Below are positions 22,691 to 35,325 of a stretch of DNA of 64,000 nt, one piece after another. The position numbers and the translations under genes were made by a program. Below the pieces are notes generated by a model that worked only from the letters and a program-made list of their open reading frames with translations, was not told where the DNA came from and ran no database searches. Position 1 is the stretch's first letter, and every line of letters begins with the position of its first letter. Source of the DNA: Chrysemys picta bellii (Eukaryota > Chordata > Testudines > Emydidae); NCBI RefSeq assembly GCF_011386835.1, contig NC_088800.1:87039481-87103480 (forward strand). Direction: 5' to 3'.

Positions 22691-24940
22691 AGTGCTTTCC
22701 AAATGTCTCAGCGACCAGAGTGGTGAGTGCAGTGTAACTGGTGTGCAGGACACGAAGCCTCTGCTGCACTTGGACCATGCATGGAAGAAAGACACTTCTG
22801 GGGAAGCCTGTCTTGGCAAGCAGGAATCATTGTCTCGCAGCGCCATTGGAGTCAGTGCGTTTGGAAGGCTTGTGGTGCAGAACTCAATGAAGTTAATGGT
22901 GCTGTGCTGATCTGTGTCACCTGGGGATCGGGCCATCAGTCTGTAATGAGCCACTGTATCAGGAGGTTCCCTGCACGTACCCAACCTGCAATGCTTGAAT
23001 TCCTGTCTGCAGCACTTGGGAAATCCAGGATGAGTTCCATTTCCATGGCCTCTGTCACAGGGATGGGGGAGTCCCGAGGTACCAGCTGCCCAATGTGCCC
23101 CTAGTGTAAGGGGAGACTGAAATGACTGGGTGTGGGAGGTTCCTGGTGCCAGGGAGGGAGGGAGGAGCACATGGGGCCGGAGAGAGGGGGCAGTTTGATA
23201 CTAAAGTGAGTCCAAGCCTCACTAAACAAACCGCAGGAATGGAGAGTGAAGCACATCTCATAACAATGCGTAACAAGCTCCCTCTGCCGTGCCAGGAGTA
23301 ACAAGGACTGGCTGTGTGCACGCTGGGCTTTGCAGACTCATCCATGTACCAGGCATGATGTGCTGTGTAATAACCACAGCTCTGGAAACACTTAAATACG
23401 TGGCCTGGAAGATCTCTGGCCAGAGAAGGCACTTTGCTGCGGCTGGAACAATCCCACTTGGACAATGGCTGGCACGGGGGGTTCCAGCTCCTTGGTGCTA
23501 GGCACATTACAGGCTCAAGGGCTTTCTGGGATGGCAGAAAGGGCTGGGCGCAGATGTGTTGGAGCAGACGTTGACCTTCACTCACTGCCGCTTTGATTGC
23601 TCTTCTCCAACCATTGCAGGTGTTCCTGAAGGTGCAACTTTAGCCCTTAGCTTCCGATCCATCCTTGCACGGCGTGCCCATGGTCAATAATTGATGACAG
23701 GCTTCTCTGTGTCTATCAGGTATTCTCTGTCAGATGGCGGGCAGCCCCACAAAGCCCTGCATGTCTGCACTGTGTCCGATCTTGCTGGGGAGCTGCCCCT
23801 GTACCAGGACATCACAGGCATCAAACAGGAGACAGCCAAAAAGCAAACGCGCAAACAGGCCTGCCCAGTTCCACGCTAAGCTCTTTATTTGAGCAAAGGA
23901 GGCAGCAAGGCCTGGAGGTTAAACTCTTGGCATGGTAGTAGCACAGGGCAGAGCGGAGTGTCCAGAAGCAACACTGCTTGATCCATGTCCGAGAGCAGAA
24001 CTCCCCCCACTTGGCTTTGGCTCAGCGCCTGTCACCCCCCTGCATTCTGCTGCTCCCTTTCCCTTGTCTGGGGCAGTCCTGTGACTCCAAGGGGTTGGAA
24101 AATTTCAGGGAAGTTTCCAGGCCTTTGGCTACGTATGCAAACTGCATGTTTGCAATGTGTGAGGTGCCCCCTCCCCCCATTGTAGACAGGCAGCTTGTCT
24201 AAGAGGGGTGGGGTGGTCATACAGCCAAGACAAGGTGCAGAACCGTCCAGAGTTGTCGTCATCGACCCCCCCGGCAACGTGTGTTGGAATCCTTGTGCAA
24301 GAGCTTCTCGTTGCCCTGAGCACCTCGGGACTTGGAGCTTTGTGATTGTGAGGATAGCGCTCAGGCGCTGAGCCCCTCTGACGGCATCGCTTAGCTGCCC
24401 TCTCCTGAGAGGAGCCAGGAGCAGAGGGGGCATTTCTAGGCGACGGATCAGCATTGCGGAGGTGTCCCTGCATCCCATTACCCGTCACTTAGGGAAACAG
24501 CGAGCGGCCTGACTAATCGGTTTCAGAACACAGGCTGTGCTGGGGCTCTTACCTCTGACCTGAACAGATGTGAAAGAGGAACGGGGTGATGCAGGGCTGA
24601 GCGTGAGAACGAGGCCGTTCGTGCCAGTACCCGCAGTGCTGCTTCTTGCTGGGCTTGGAGCCCCCTTTGTGTTGGCCGAGTCTGGCGACAGTGTGAGCGC
24701 GGGGCAGAGAGAACGCAGCTCAGGCCACACGTAACACTTGGGTCGGATATTACTTGACAGAAAGCCAAGTTCTCTTCTGAACTATCCGTAAACAGCTGGC
24801 AAAAGTGACCCAGGAATGTGCTGTGTCAGGCGCAGCTGAAACTCTTTCTCCTTGTGTGTGTGTCTGGCTAGCCCCGTGCTATAGCACGCTTACCAATCTG
24901 TCCCACCTTGTATCCCCCTGGGAGACCACTACCAGCTCCG
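22691..24940. other. non-coding, no gene seen
   Basis: No exon supported. The longest frame (22598-23170 minus, 190 codons) overlaps several others on both strands and matches nothing I recognise. Confidence 0.5.
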
Positions 24941-25055
24941 GACCTGAGGAGGAGTCTGTGAAGCTGGAAAGCTTGTCCTTTCCACCAGCAGAAGTTGGTC
25001 CAATACAAGGTATCACCTCCCCTCCCTTGTCTCCCTTATCTACACATTAGTCTGT
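24930..25055 (+). repeat. diverged repeat related to hammerhead-like element
   Basis: CTGAGGA at 24944-24950, then a weak stem region, GAAA at 24967-24970 and GCTTGTC. The body continues 'ccagcagaagttggtccaat' and 'caaggtatcacctcc'. The order parallels the better-preserved repeat at 47387-47514 (CTGANGA, stem, GAAA, GCTT), but the stem has decayed. The relation between the two is inferred from this order only. Confidence 0.5.
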
Positions 25056-25238
25056 GTCCCTTGTTCTTCTGTCTCTCTGCAGCAGGTCTGGGTGTTGGGC
25101 ACTCCCATCCCATTCCTTTATATCCGGAGTGCCTTGGCTCCAGGAGTGCTAGACCTACCCAGTCCTCAGCACCTGGCTTCTCCACCCCGGAATATTTGGG
25201 ACATGGTTTAATGTGGGATGCAAATACAAATGGCGTAA

Positions 25239-25334
25239 GTGCCTGTGGAGACCAGACAAAACTGGCTCAGCCCAGCATGGTTCAGTCTCCCTGCACCAGT
25301 TTTGAAAATGGTTTTGTCTGGTCTACACCAGCAC
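25239..25334. repeat. 96-bp hairpin repeat
   Basis: The 25-bp arm at 25239-25263 is the reverse complement of 25310-25334 at 21 of 25 positions. Inside it, CAAAACTGG (25257-25265) and CCAGTTTTG (25296-25304) form a second, perfect inverted pair. It may be a MITE remnant or a transcribed hairpin. Confidence 0.75.
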
Positions 25335-25339
25335 ATAAC

Positions 25340-28300
25340 CACCTTTAACATTGATCTGGCTGCACACCACGTTAGCAAGGCGTACAAACCGCTCGACTGC
25401 AGCCGGGGCTGTAGAGGAAGCTGTTTAGCATTACTCCTTTCTCTCAGACCCTGGCCAGTAAGTCTGACTGCACATGTACCCTAGCAAGAGACTTGCCCCG
25501 CTCCTCCCGTGTTAGGTCAGTCTCTGCTCTGTCACGTCACCAGGGAGTTTCGTCCGCATGCAGTCATGGCAGCGATGCATTGACCGAGCTATTGATCGAG
25601 CTGGGCAAAGAAAGGTCATTCCATTTCATGGAAGATTTGGATATTTCGAAATCTGGTTTCACTCCAATTTGGAACAAAACCCCAAATATCATGTGAAAGG
25701 GAATGGAGTCCCCGTTTCAGGACAGTCTGCCTGCCGGGCTGCCCCAGACCCAAAGACCCTGGAAACTCGGGGGTTCTTGATGCTGAGGCAGTCCAGGAGG
25801 TGGGCTGCAGAGGAGGTGGGTGGGTGGGTGAGCTGCCAGCAAGTTTCTGTCGGAACTTCATAGAAATCAAACATCTCTGAAAAAGGTTTTGATTTTGACA
25901 AATCGGCAAATTCCAATGACAGAATGTGACGTATCCATTGACTGATGTGGCATTACTCCTGATTACAAAGGGTGTGTCAGAATCACACTCACCTGTATAA
26001 ACCTCAAGACAGCTCTCATTTGAATTCCTAAGTACCTGTGAGAATAACTGAGGTTCAATGTATACATCAATAGCTAATTTGAAGGAAAAAAAGGAACACC
26101 ACTATAATTTAATGCTTCAGCAAAGCCTAAAGGGATTGGAGCACAAAAAACCTACTCTTCCATCTTTAGCTTGGCGTGGTACTTTAAACCTCATGCGGCA
26201 CCTCCGTAGGAGCCATTTCATCATTGGGGGGGAATTACATCAGAGAAGAAATTGACATTCTGCTCTGTGATATTCCTCAGCCATCTGCATTAGGGCTAAA
26301 CTAATTGGATCCAACCATCTCTCTCCATCTGGAGAACGAGCAGTTTCCTTCTAAGGCCTTTGGAAATTTGGAACAAGAAAAAACACAAATAAGAATATTT
26401 TATGTTGTTCAATCTGGAGGATCCGTTACAAAGGGTCAGTTATTCAGAGGAGAGCACGACCCAGTCAGTTGTCACTATACAAATAATAATTCCATCTACA
26501 ACAAAACTGACATGGACAAGATGTTCAAGCTGCCTGGCTGAGTACTCAGGTTGGGAAATGCTTGATTTAAAGCTGCGTGGCTAGTTTGTATGCATTACAA
26601 TAGCGCTTCAGTCCCAGGATCCTCTCTTGTTTCTCAGCTAACGCAGTAGCGTCTCACTCCCTCTCCTTGCACATGCTTCGTGTAGCGCCGTGCACCACAG
26701 TGTGTCTGTCAAACCAGCTGCGAAAGTCACTCATGTGCATGATGCCAGTGTGGCCATGATCGAAAGCCACGGAGGTCAAGGGGAGTCTTTCCACTGATTT
26801 CAGTGCCATTTGGTGGGGCGCATGTCGCACCCGACACCTTTCCCTGTGTACCTTACAAGACATGTCTCACCAAGAGGTGGACGACCCTGCATGGTATGAT
26901 CTGATAAATATCACTGGGTGTGTTATTTGAGAAGCGGTACGTGGCATGTACTACAGCCGGTGTCCTAAGACATCTAAGGGAGTGAGGCACAATTAACTTG
27001 AGCATTTCCTTCGTTTTTGAATCTTTGCAGTCTTCATTTTTTTTTTAAATAAAGTTTTTTGATGGAAATTCCTAGGTGTTTTTCCTTACTCCCCTCCCCC
27101 CAAATTAGAAAAAAGGAAAGATGCCTTCCACACCGAGGTTCATAGCAGGGAGCACCTGACCTGTGTACAGAGTCTATCCTACAAGACACCTTCCCGGGGA
27201 CAGTAAATTCTGTTCCTTGCTGCTTGTGGAATGAACTGCTGGTCCTGCTCTGTGCGCCGCAAGGCAACCTGGGGGCCTTGTGCCTCGACTTGGAATGCTC
27301 ATGGATGTGTCAAGCAGGGCTGGGCTGGGCTGGGCTGGGCTGGGCGGTCCCTTGTTCCGGGCAAGAATGGCTGGGAATGTCTGTGTCTGCCAAGTGACAG
27401 CTGTATCCTGCTACGAACCTCACCGGGGGGTAGGGCTTGCTGTGCTCACATCGTGCCTTTTCTGGGCATGTGGGCAAAGGCTGCATGGCATGAACCAGGC
27501 AGGGGCTCTCCGTGGCCCAGCTGGCTGGAGCAGCTGGTCTCTCCTCCTCAGGCTGTGAGGGGCTCGTCCCAGCCGCTCTGGCCGAGCCTCAGCATCATCT
27601 CTCTAGCTTTGCAACGGACTGTTCGTGACCCCGGCTCACTCTGTGCAAATGCCTCCGCTCGAGCCTTGTCCATTTCCGGCCCAGCTCTCGCGACTGTCTG
27701 TCAGCTACACTAATGCGTTGAAGCTGCGTTTTAAGAGCCCCTAATGTGATAAACATTTTCAGCTTTACAGCCCTTCCTGGGCCCTCATCTGCTTACCCTT
27801 TAGAAATCTTTGGTTGAAGCACACGTCTGCTCCCTCCTTTGTAAGGCCAAATGTAAAGGAACTGTCTGATATTGCAGTGCTTCCCTCAGCCCCCGCCCTA
27901 TTTCCTACGCAGACGCTATTGTTGGGAGGCTCAGTCTTGGGCCTCCTCGGCAGTGGGTTGGAAATGGCTTTTCTGCCAGGAGTGTGGGATTCGTGGGCCT
28001 CGTGGTCAATGTTTCTCCCGTTTTCCTGTAGGAATTCTCAATCTTCCAACTGCCCCCAGCCCTGGCTTTGCATCACCTCGACACTCCCCTCCTGGCCACA
28101 GGGCCTTCGGCAGCTGCTCCTAACCAATAGATTTGTGTGGGAATAAATGCAGATAGGGCTCTCGTTAGATGTCCATTAATGACTTCCATTTTTTCCTATG
28201 GACAATAACCATTTCCCATGAGGTCTCTCAAACCCATTCCCTCAGTTTGCTGTATCTGCCTCATGTAACGCTAGTTACTTTGAAATATCCTCCTCCCTTT

Positions 28301-28530
28301 ACCATGGTTGCTGACTCCCTGAATGCACAGGACAGGGCAATGCAGATGGGAGCATTAGGACAGGGCCTGGCTTGCCAGGTTCACTGTCCTTTCCTGGCTC
28401 TGCGCCTCTACTCAGACCTGCCTTCGGGTTCTTCAGGGGCTCCTGCCTCTGTATCAGGGGGTTGTTTTCTGGGACTTGGCAGATTGTTTTCCCATCGGTA
28501 GCAATTCCACAGTGGCACTTCTGGCAGAGA
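25340..28530. other. non-coding, no gene seen
   Basis: No supported exon. It includes an AT-richer stretch at 26040-26570 and a (GGGCT)n run listed separately. The 160-codon frame at 27231-27713 runs through the GGGCT repeat and is judged spurious. Confidence 0.5.
27317..27341 (+). repeat. (GGGCT)5 minisatellite
   Basis: Five perfect tandem copies of GGGCT, read directly. Confidence 0.95.
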
Positions 28531-28915
28531 AGTTGTTGATGTGCTTGTGACACTTTGTACCTCAAAGCAGCACCCTGGAACCCCCGTATTCACCACTGTC
28601 CTATAATGATGCTATGTTGTGTAGAAAGTCTGCCTTGTGAGGTATCATTTTAAAAGTCTTGATCTGTTGAATGTTAATATCCTGGTGGATTGTATGTGCT
28701 ATCATTGTGTGTGAGGTTATGAAGTATTGTTGTCTATGGTACTGAAATATGTTGGGAACACCCACAACCAGCCTTTCAGGTACAACAGTGGAGCACCCAG
28801 ACAGCATTAATGGTTCAGCAACACCCATCAAGGAAAAATCCACTATCCCTTGACCAATGGGAACTGCCTGATCCCCATGTCACAGCAAAGATCTTTCCAG
28901 CAAGCTGGAAGAAAG

Positions 28916-28923
28916 TATAAAAG
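28916..28923 (+). promoter_or_regulatory. TATA box of the LTR-like element
   Basis: TATAAAAG, preceded by 'gcaagctggaagaaag' and followed by a purine-rich leader. This is the probable Pol II start region of the LTR-like block. Confidence 0.55.
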
Positions 28924-29214
28924 AAGGGAAGTGACATCATCACTTGGCCTCTCTCACCCCCCCAGCTCCACACCTGGAGGACGGTCTGGAGGAGGACAAA
29001 GACTTTGAATGGGGAAGGGTGGTCCCAGGCTCGGAAAGCATCTCAGTCTGTGTGTGGAGGATCTGTAACCTGCTTGTATCATCTGGCAGGGTGAGACACT
29101 GCTTGATTCAAATCCTGCTTATTTGTAGAACTTAAACTGCAAATTTATTTTTATCAATTACTCTGACCTCCATGCTTGCTCCTTATAGTCACTTAAAATC
29201 TCTCTGTAGTTAAT

Positions 29215-29220
29215 AATAAA
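29215..29220 (+). terminator. poly(A) signal AATAAA of the LTR-like element
   Basis: AATAAA, followed by the T-rich stretch 'tctgttttgcattttacc' and 'gtatgtcttggttgg', a GU-rich downstream element. Confidence 0.55.
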
Positions 29221-29620
29221 TCTGTTTTGCATTTTACCTAAAACAGTATGTCTTGGTTGGAGTGATTGAAAAATCTCAGCTCCGTTTACAAAGGCTGGTG
29301 TGTGTCCATTCCACGTTGAGGGGGGGAGATCTCGGTAATGAGCTTACACTGGCCAGACTTCTGACTTGTGCAGGAGGGCGCAGTTCTGGGCTGCAAGGCT
29401 GGGGCACTGCGGGGAATTAGCTGGAATCTCTCTATTGTTGGTTGATGAGTGGGTGGGAGATCATTCATGTAGCTCAGTAGGGGGGGCGGCTATGGATGTG
29501 CGGTGCCTGTCAGAGGCTTGTAGATTGACGTCAGCATCACAGAGGGAGAGACAACCCAGTTGATGGGAAATAAGGGCCCAGCTGTCCCACAGTCCAGGTT
29601 CCACCCTGGGAACCCCGTCA

Positions 29621-31929
29621 TAGCCCCCCAACAACTGCATCTAGAGCACATACGCAAGTAAGTGGAGGAGTCTATTTGTGGCCCATGTGCAAGTGTGTGT
29701 ACTTGTGTGCAAGAGCCTCTGGGTGTGTGTGTGAGGGAGCACACCTGTGTGAGTGTGCACGGGCACACACATCCGTACAGCGTGGGTCAGGTTCTCTTGT
29801 TTCCTGTGCTGGCTGTTTGCTGAAAGCCAAGCAGGGCCAGACGATTGCATAGCCGCAGACAGGACTGGCCTGGTTCCTGCAGGGCCCTCCCTACGCGAGG
29901 CAAGATGGGAGGGCTCCTCTCCAGCTCCCTTCCCACATCGCTGTGAGTAGAGTCAGGCGCGTGTGGGGAGGGGCTGTCGCAGGGGTGGCGTCGGCCTGCA
30001 GGCAGTTGGGCCCCGTTCCCTGCGTGCGTTTTCAGTGAGTTCCCACGGAGGGCGGGAATAGCTGGGAGCTGGCAAAGCCGCCTGGGCTCTACATGCCAAC
30101 AAGCATGTGGCTCCTGCCTTCCTGCCAGCCCTGGCACTGCCGCGGGCACGTCATCCAGCCGTGGGCACAGGAGCAGCGTGAAGTGCTCTTGGCCTCCCCT
30201 CGGGTGCTATTCCCAGCCCCCTTACCCTGTAGCCATCGGTTGCGTTACAGCCTGGATCAGCGCCCCCCTGTGTGGTGTATTGGCTGCGTCTGGCCCGACC
30301 AATAGAACACGACCCTGACACCTGCACCGTGCCTCACGCAGCCTGGCGAGTGCGTGCTGTTACCTGCGACGCGGCAGCCCTGCTCTGCAAAGGGGGGGCA
30401 GGGAGGGAAACCTCTGTAACCAGCTAAAGGTGCCCTAAAACTGTCCCCACCGCTTCCCGGCGAGAGCTCCTTGGCATGTCCTGCCCTACAGGGCTGGAGT
30501 GTTCCTGCCGGCATCACCGCGGGGTGCTGTTACAGTCTGCCCGCACGAGAGCAAGGTTTGCTCCTTGGGGGCACGGGGCTGCTAGCTTTCGTTACACGAG
30601 GGGGGCTTTGGAGGAAGGGAGCTGTGTGAGCAGAGCTGCTCTCCGGGAGCTGGGCTGAGACTCCTGGAGGAAGGGGCTGCCCTGTGTGCAGTGGGCCGAG
30701 CGCCCCTCCGGACTGGCGTGTGTGTACATAAAGCAAGTGACACATAGCCTGCGCTCAGGCTCTGCCCCACAGGAGGCTTCCTAGTGCTGCAGAAAATCTG
30801 CAAGGCCCCAGGAACCTGCTCCCCCTTGGCAGAGGAGGGGCAACAGGATGCTGGTGCTGGGAGCTGTTCTGCAGCTGCTGCGTTTCAGGCCGGGGTGGAA
30901 GCACTGCTGGGGTGTGTAACTGAGCCTTGGGTGTGGTTTGTCTCGTTTAACAGTACGGGGTTCTTCTGAAGCCTTTGGGGATGAAGTGGCCGAGGGAAGT
31001 GTAAGCTCGTTATCACGTATTAGCTGTTCTCGCTAGCTGCAGACAGACCCACGGGGGCACCAGTTCTCTTTTCTAGCCTGCTCCCCTCGTCCACCAGCTG
31101 CCCTCTGAAGCCCAGCTGACTGGCAGTGGGGGGAGGGCGCTGCAGGCAACCCGACTAGTACCACTTGCAAGCGGAATAGCAGCCTGAGCTGGGCACGGGA
31201 CGGCAGCTTTCTCCCCAGTCCCTTGTGCCCTGCTCGGCTCTGGCCTTACCAATGGCAGTTTAACAGCTGCGGGGAGCATCTTGCTCCTCCCTGGTGAGGC
31301 ATTTTGGGAGGGGCTGGGGAGCAGAGGTTGTTACCTGCTAATGCTGCGCTTCCTTTGGCACCAGGAGACCAGTTCAGTTGGGCGTTTCCTGGCCCCCCAG
31401 GGGAGACCGGCTCAGTGGTTTCCAAAATGATACTTTAAACTTTTTTACAATCACACGGAGGAGGCTGGAAGCAGCGGCCACTCCACTGTGATTTAGATGC
31501 GAGTGGTAAATTGTCACCTTTGACAGAAATAGTTGAGATTTACTACAGAAATCAATAGATGATTCACCCAGGCCAGCACTTGACGAGGCAAATAACACTG
31601 CACCACCGTGCTGGCAGGCGTCCGCCTTGATAGTCAGTGAAAGGGGCCACTTGTTCCAGCAGCTGGGCACAGGCTAGTGAGATGGATTGCTGCAGGAGTG
31701 TGTAATTGCACAACCCCCTCTCCCTTTCCTGAACACACACAATCACTGACAGCAGGTTGGAGAAGACTTAAGCCAGCGGTAATACTGTCCAGCGCTTAGA
31801 GATGGAGGTTTCTATTGCCAAAACACCCTACAGACTTTAACCAGGAGCCTAGATACCCCGGTGACGGGTGTGGTCTAATGACCTGAGTAGAATGGACTAG
31901 AATACACCACCCCCAGGAGGCTGGAATTT
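29621..31929. other. non-coding, no gene seen
   Basis: No exon or named repeat. GT-rich and CA-rich stretches occur at 29690-29770. Frames are short and overlap on opposite strands. Confidence 0.5.
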
Positions 31930-32045
31930 GTTCTGAATCCCAGTTTTCAGCTGGGGAAAGCGAGGCACGGGCTTGGTCAAGGCCACCCCAAGGGCGGTGG
32001 CAGAGGTGGGGTTAAAACTGAGGCGCTCCTGCCCCCCCCACCTGT
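31930..32045 (-). mobile_element. MIR-type SINE fragment
   Basis: Antisense MIR core: 'cagctggggaaagcgaggca', 'cttggtcaaggccaccccaa' and 'ggcagaggtggggttaaaac' match the reverse of the usual MIR core order. Short and diverged. Confidence 0.65.
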
Positions 32046-35000
32046 GCTCAGCCCTCTCCTCTATTTACGAGCACCCCATAAAGGAGGTTGAGGGATTCCC
32101 TGGGCGCGACCGACTCATACAGGCATGTGACTGGCTGGAGAGGAGAGGTTCTCTCCCTTTGCAGGCTGGGCTGCTGGAAACCCTGCTGCAGTGACCCCCA
32201 GGTAGTGGTGTAATGTGCTCGTCATCAAAGAGGCGTAATCAATGAGCCTCTGCGTGATGGGAGGGGCCCCAGGTGTGACTGGCCCTTTGCCCGGTTGTGG
32301 CTGGGCAGGGCGTCGGAGGAGTTAAGGTAGGTGTTTCTTCTAGACACTTAACAAGTCAGCAGTTCATTTCCTGGGGGGCCCGGAGGGGAGTGGGACTGCT
32401 CAGCACGGAGACAAGGCATGTTACACCCCAGAGAACTGAAAGAAACAACCCCATGATCACGAGCCGCTTCCCTCAGCCCCAGCCCAGCCCTGGTGCTGGC
32501 TCTCTCAGGGGCTCCAGCAGCTACTCAGACTCCTCCCAGGTAACTGAGGGTGGCTGGGGCGTTAGCTGGACTGGGAGTGAGGTGCTAAGCCAGGGATGTA
32601 GCAGGTTTGTTCACTCTTGTGGGCGCTTTTTATCCCAGCCCTGCTCTAGGCCCCAGGCACAGCGCTACCAACTTCACAGCCATGAAAAACACTCACGGAC
32701 TGTGACAGCGGGTCTCCCCCATGACATCTGGCTGCTGTTGGGGATCACGGTATTGGCACCTTTACTTCTGTGCTGCTACAGCTGGGCGGCTGGAGAGCGG
32801 CGGGTGCTGGCCGAGTGCCCAGCTCTGAAGGCAACGTCGCCACCAGCAGCAGCGCAGATGTAAGTGTGGCAATATCAGGCCCCCCCCCCTTACAATAGCC
32901 TTGTAGCCCCACCCCCCCACCCTCTTTTGGGTCAAGACCCCCATGGTTACAACATCGAGATCTGATCATGTGACATTTAAGATTTTAAAAATCCTATGAC
33001 AGTGAAATTGATCAAAATGGCCTGTGAGTGTGGTAGAGCCCCCGCCATTGGGGCGCTGTTGGGTGCTTTGCCGCACTGGCCCTTGTCTCGCCAGAGCCGA
33101 GGGCATCGTGAGCCTCTGCCGTGGGTTCTGCCTCCTCCTGACACCGCAGGGCTGGAGCCGGGGGAGCCGGCGGGATGGTGCTCGCGGCAGAGGGAATTTC
33201 TGTGAAGTCCCTCGGGCCGTGTTAAACGATCGGGGAAAACAAACCATCTGGTCCGGGCTGTAGCTGACAAATTAATTAGGAAAACACAGACGTCAGTGTC
33301 TGTGCTGCGGCGTCTCCTGAGGAAGGCCATTCCGAGGCACCAGGACGCTCCATCACCCGCTGCACGTGCTCAGCTGCATCAGTGCATGGTTTGTTTGAAT
33401 GCACAACTGCCCAGAGCGGGGATGTAACTTTCCTCTGCCCCCCCCCCGCCCCCCCCCCCCCCCCGGGATAGTTCTGCACAGCGGCGTGTGGGAGATTTGA
33501 CTCCGCTTCTCTTTGCAACGAGAGCAAGGGGCCCGGCCCAGCCCAGAACCAGCCCAAAGGGGCCGCGTGGGCCACGGGGAGGAGAAGGCAGGGAGGGGAT
33601 TTGAATTAAAGAATTAATATGAGAAAATGAACTACGTGGTGTTCACGGCAAGAGTCACGGCACTCTTATAAACTCCCCCCCCCCCCCCCCCCAGGTGCGG
33701 CCGTAGCCTACTATTGCGTGTGATGCCCCAGTCACTAGCTAGTACCTGGCCTAAGGAGACGGTGCTACCAATCGGACCTGTGCCTTGGGCTCGTTTATTG
33801 GCTGTAGGGCCGCCCCTGGACGCCCTGCGGGTAGGAGCAGGGCTGGGGCAAAGGCCTTGTCACTTCTAGTCCGGCATTGGGCTTTGCTGAGGATGGGGCC
33901 TGGAGAGACCTGCCTTGACCCAGCGCTGGCTCTGTGCAGCCTAGGCCAGGTGAAGCGAATCATTTCCCTCTGCCAGTGCCCCCCCGATTGCCCATATCTG
34001 AGCTATTCAAGCGCCAGGCTCTGGAGGCGCGTCACCTTCGGCTTGGCTCCGATGTGCCGTATGAAACCGGGAACGGGTGGGCTGAGTGGAGCTGGGCGGG
34101 GCTAAGTGTGATAAGGGCATGTGAGGTGCAAAATTCACCCCCACTGCTCCTCCAATGCCCCTCGATCCCACCCCTTAGCCTCCCTCTGCTATGCCAGGCC
34201 TGGGCACTACCCCCCCCCCCGCCAGCTCTGCTATTGCCCCTCAATCCTGACCCACGGCTCCCTGCTGTCCCAGGGCTGGGCTCCCTCTTCCCCCTTGGCT
34301 CTGCTGCAGAGCCTGAGTCCCCACCCAACGCTCCCGGCTCGGCCAGCGCTGGGTGCCCGTCACAGCACCAGGAACCTCCGGCCATGCCTCAGCTAGGGCC
34401 CTTGGGGGTTGGGAGCCTCCCCTCAGACAGGCCTTTCCCTCCCAGCACACGGAAACACCTCAGTGCTTCTGGCAAACAGGCGCTGCTGGGGCTATTCATG
34501 GCGTGACCCACTCAAGGAGCAACTTGCCCCCCAGAGAACAAGGCAGGCCTGGGTGAGGCGCTGGGCTGGGAGCGGCTCCCCGGTGCTGCCGTGTGCCCTG
34601 CCTGGCGCTTGGCTCACCCTGCTGACTGCTCAGGCCAGAGGAAGGGGCCTCGGGCTAGCCCCTGGTGACGTCCCATGTTCCGTTTTGGGAAATACGGTCA
34701 CCCCAGGCCAGCAAGAATCTCCCCTGCCAGAGCCACAGAAACGCCTTGAACATGCAGATTTCCCCACAAACCCCCCAGACAGGAGCTGACATAAATGTGC
34801 TGGGTGCGCCCCAGGCAGGGCCCATCCGTCATGCTAAGGGCAGGCCAGGCACAGAGAGGGCCCGGGCCTGACGAAAGGAGAGTTTCATACCTGTTATCAG
34901 TCGGGATCAATCGGTGCCTCATCAGGGTGGAAAATGGCAGCTCCAGCAATTTCCCCCGGTCATAGCAACCTGTCTCCTTTATAGCCTGAAATCCCCGCCA

Positions 35001-35325
35001 CCCCGGGATACCCGGGGACTGCTCCCCCTAGCACCCATCCCATGGGTGTCACATCTCAATCCATCCTGGGTTGAACAGTCGGTATCTGTCCCCTCCTAGG
35101 TGCTCTGAGAGCACTGGTTCATATGGACAGGTTTTCTCTCGATTTCTCTCCCTCGTTTCTTCTCTGGCACCCGTCACTGCAGAATCTGGCCAGCGCCTGA
35201 TGCTTTGGTGGTTTTGCATCGTGTATGAGGGCGTGTTTGAGCACAGACCCCGTGCTGGGTGCAGGGCGAACCCAGCTGTGGAAAGACCATTCCTAAGAAA
35301 AGTACCTTAATAAGGACCAGTTCTA
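32046..35325. other. non-coding, with poly-C runs
   Basis: GC-rich sequence without a supported exon. Frames up to 190 codons (33934-34506) are low-complexity and have overlapping frames on the opposite strand. Poly-C runs occur at 33438-33464 (interrupted once by G) and at 33675-33692 (C18). Confidence 0.5.
33675..33692 (+). repeat. poly-C run (C18)
   Basis: Eighteen consecutive C residues. A second, interrupted run lies at 33438-33464. Confidence 0.95.

Larger units (their letters stand above)
28532..29620 (+). mobile_element. solo LTR-like element
   Basis: A block of about 1.1 kb with the parts of an LTR in order: an AT-rich U3-like left part, TATAAAAG at 28916-28923, a GA-rich leader, and AATAAA at 29215-29220, followed by a U5-like right part ending '...ccccgtca'. 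The distance from TATA to poly(A) signal is about 290 bp, reasonable for an R region. No internal gag, pol or env sequence adjoins it, so it would be a solo LTR. The left edge is uncertain and no flanking duplication was found. I cannot assign the retroelement class. Confidence 0.55.

Noticed and set aside
1..35300. exons of the neighbouring gene expected downstream of HS3ST2 (USP31 in mammals)
   Set aside because: I looked for plus-strand exon-like frames with protease or Ser-rich USP31-type sequence and saw none. The neighbour may lie outside the window.
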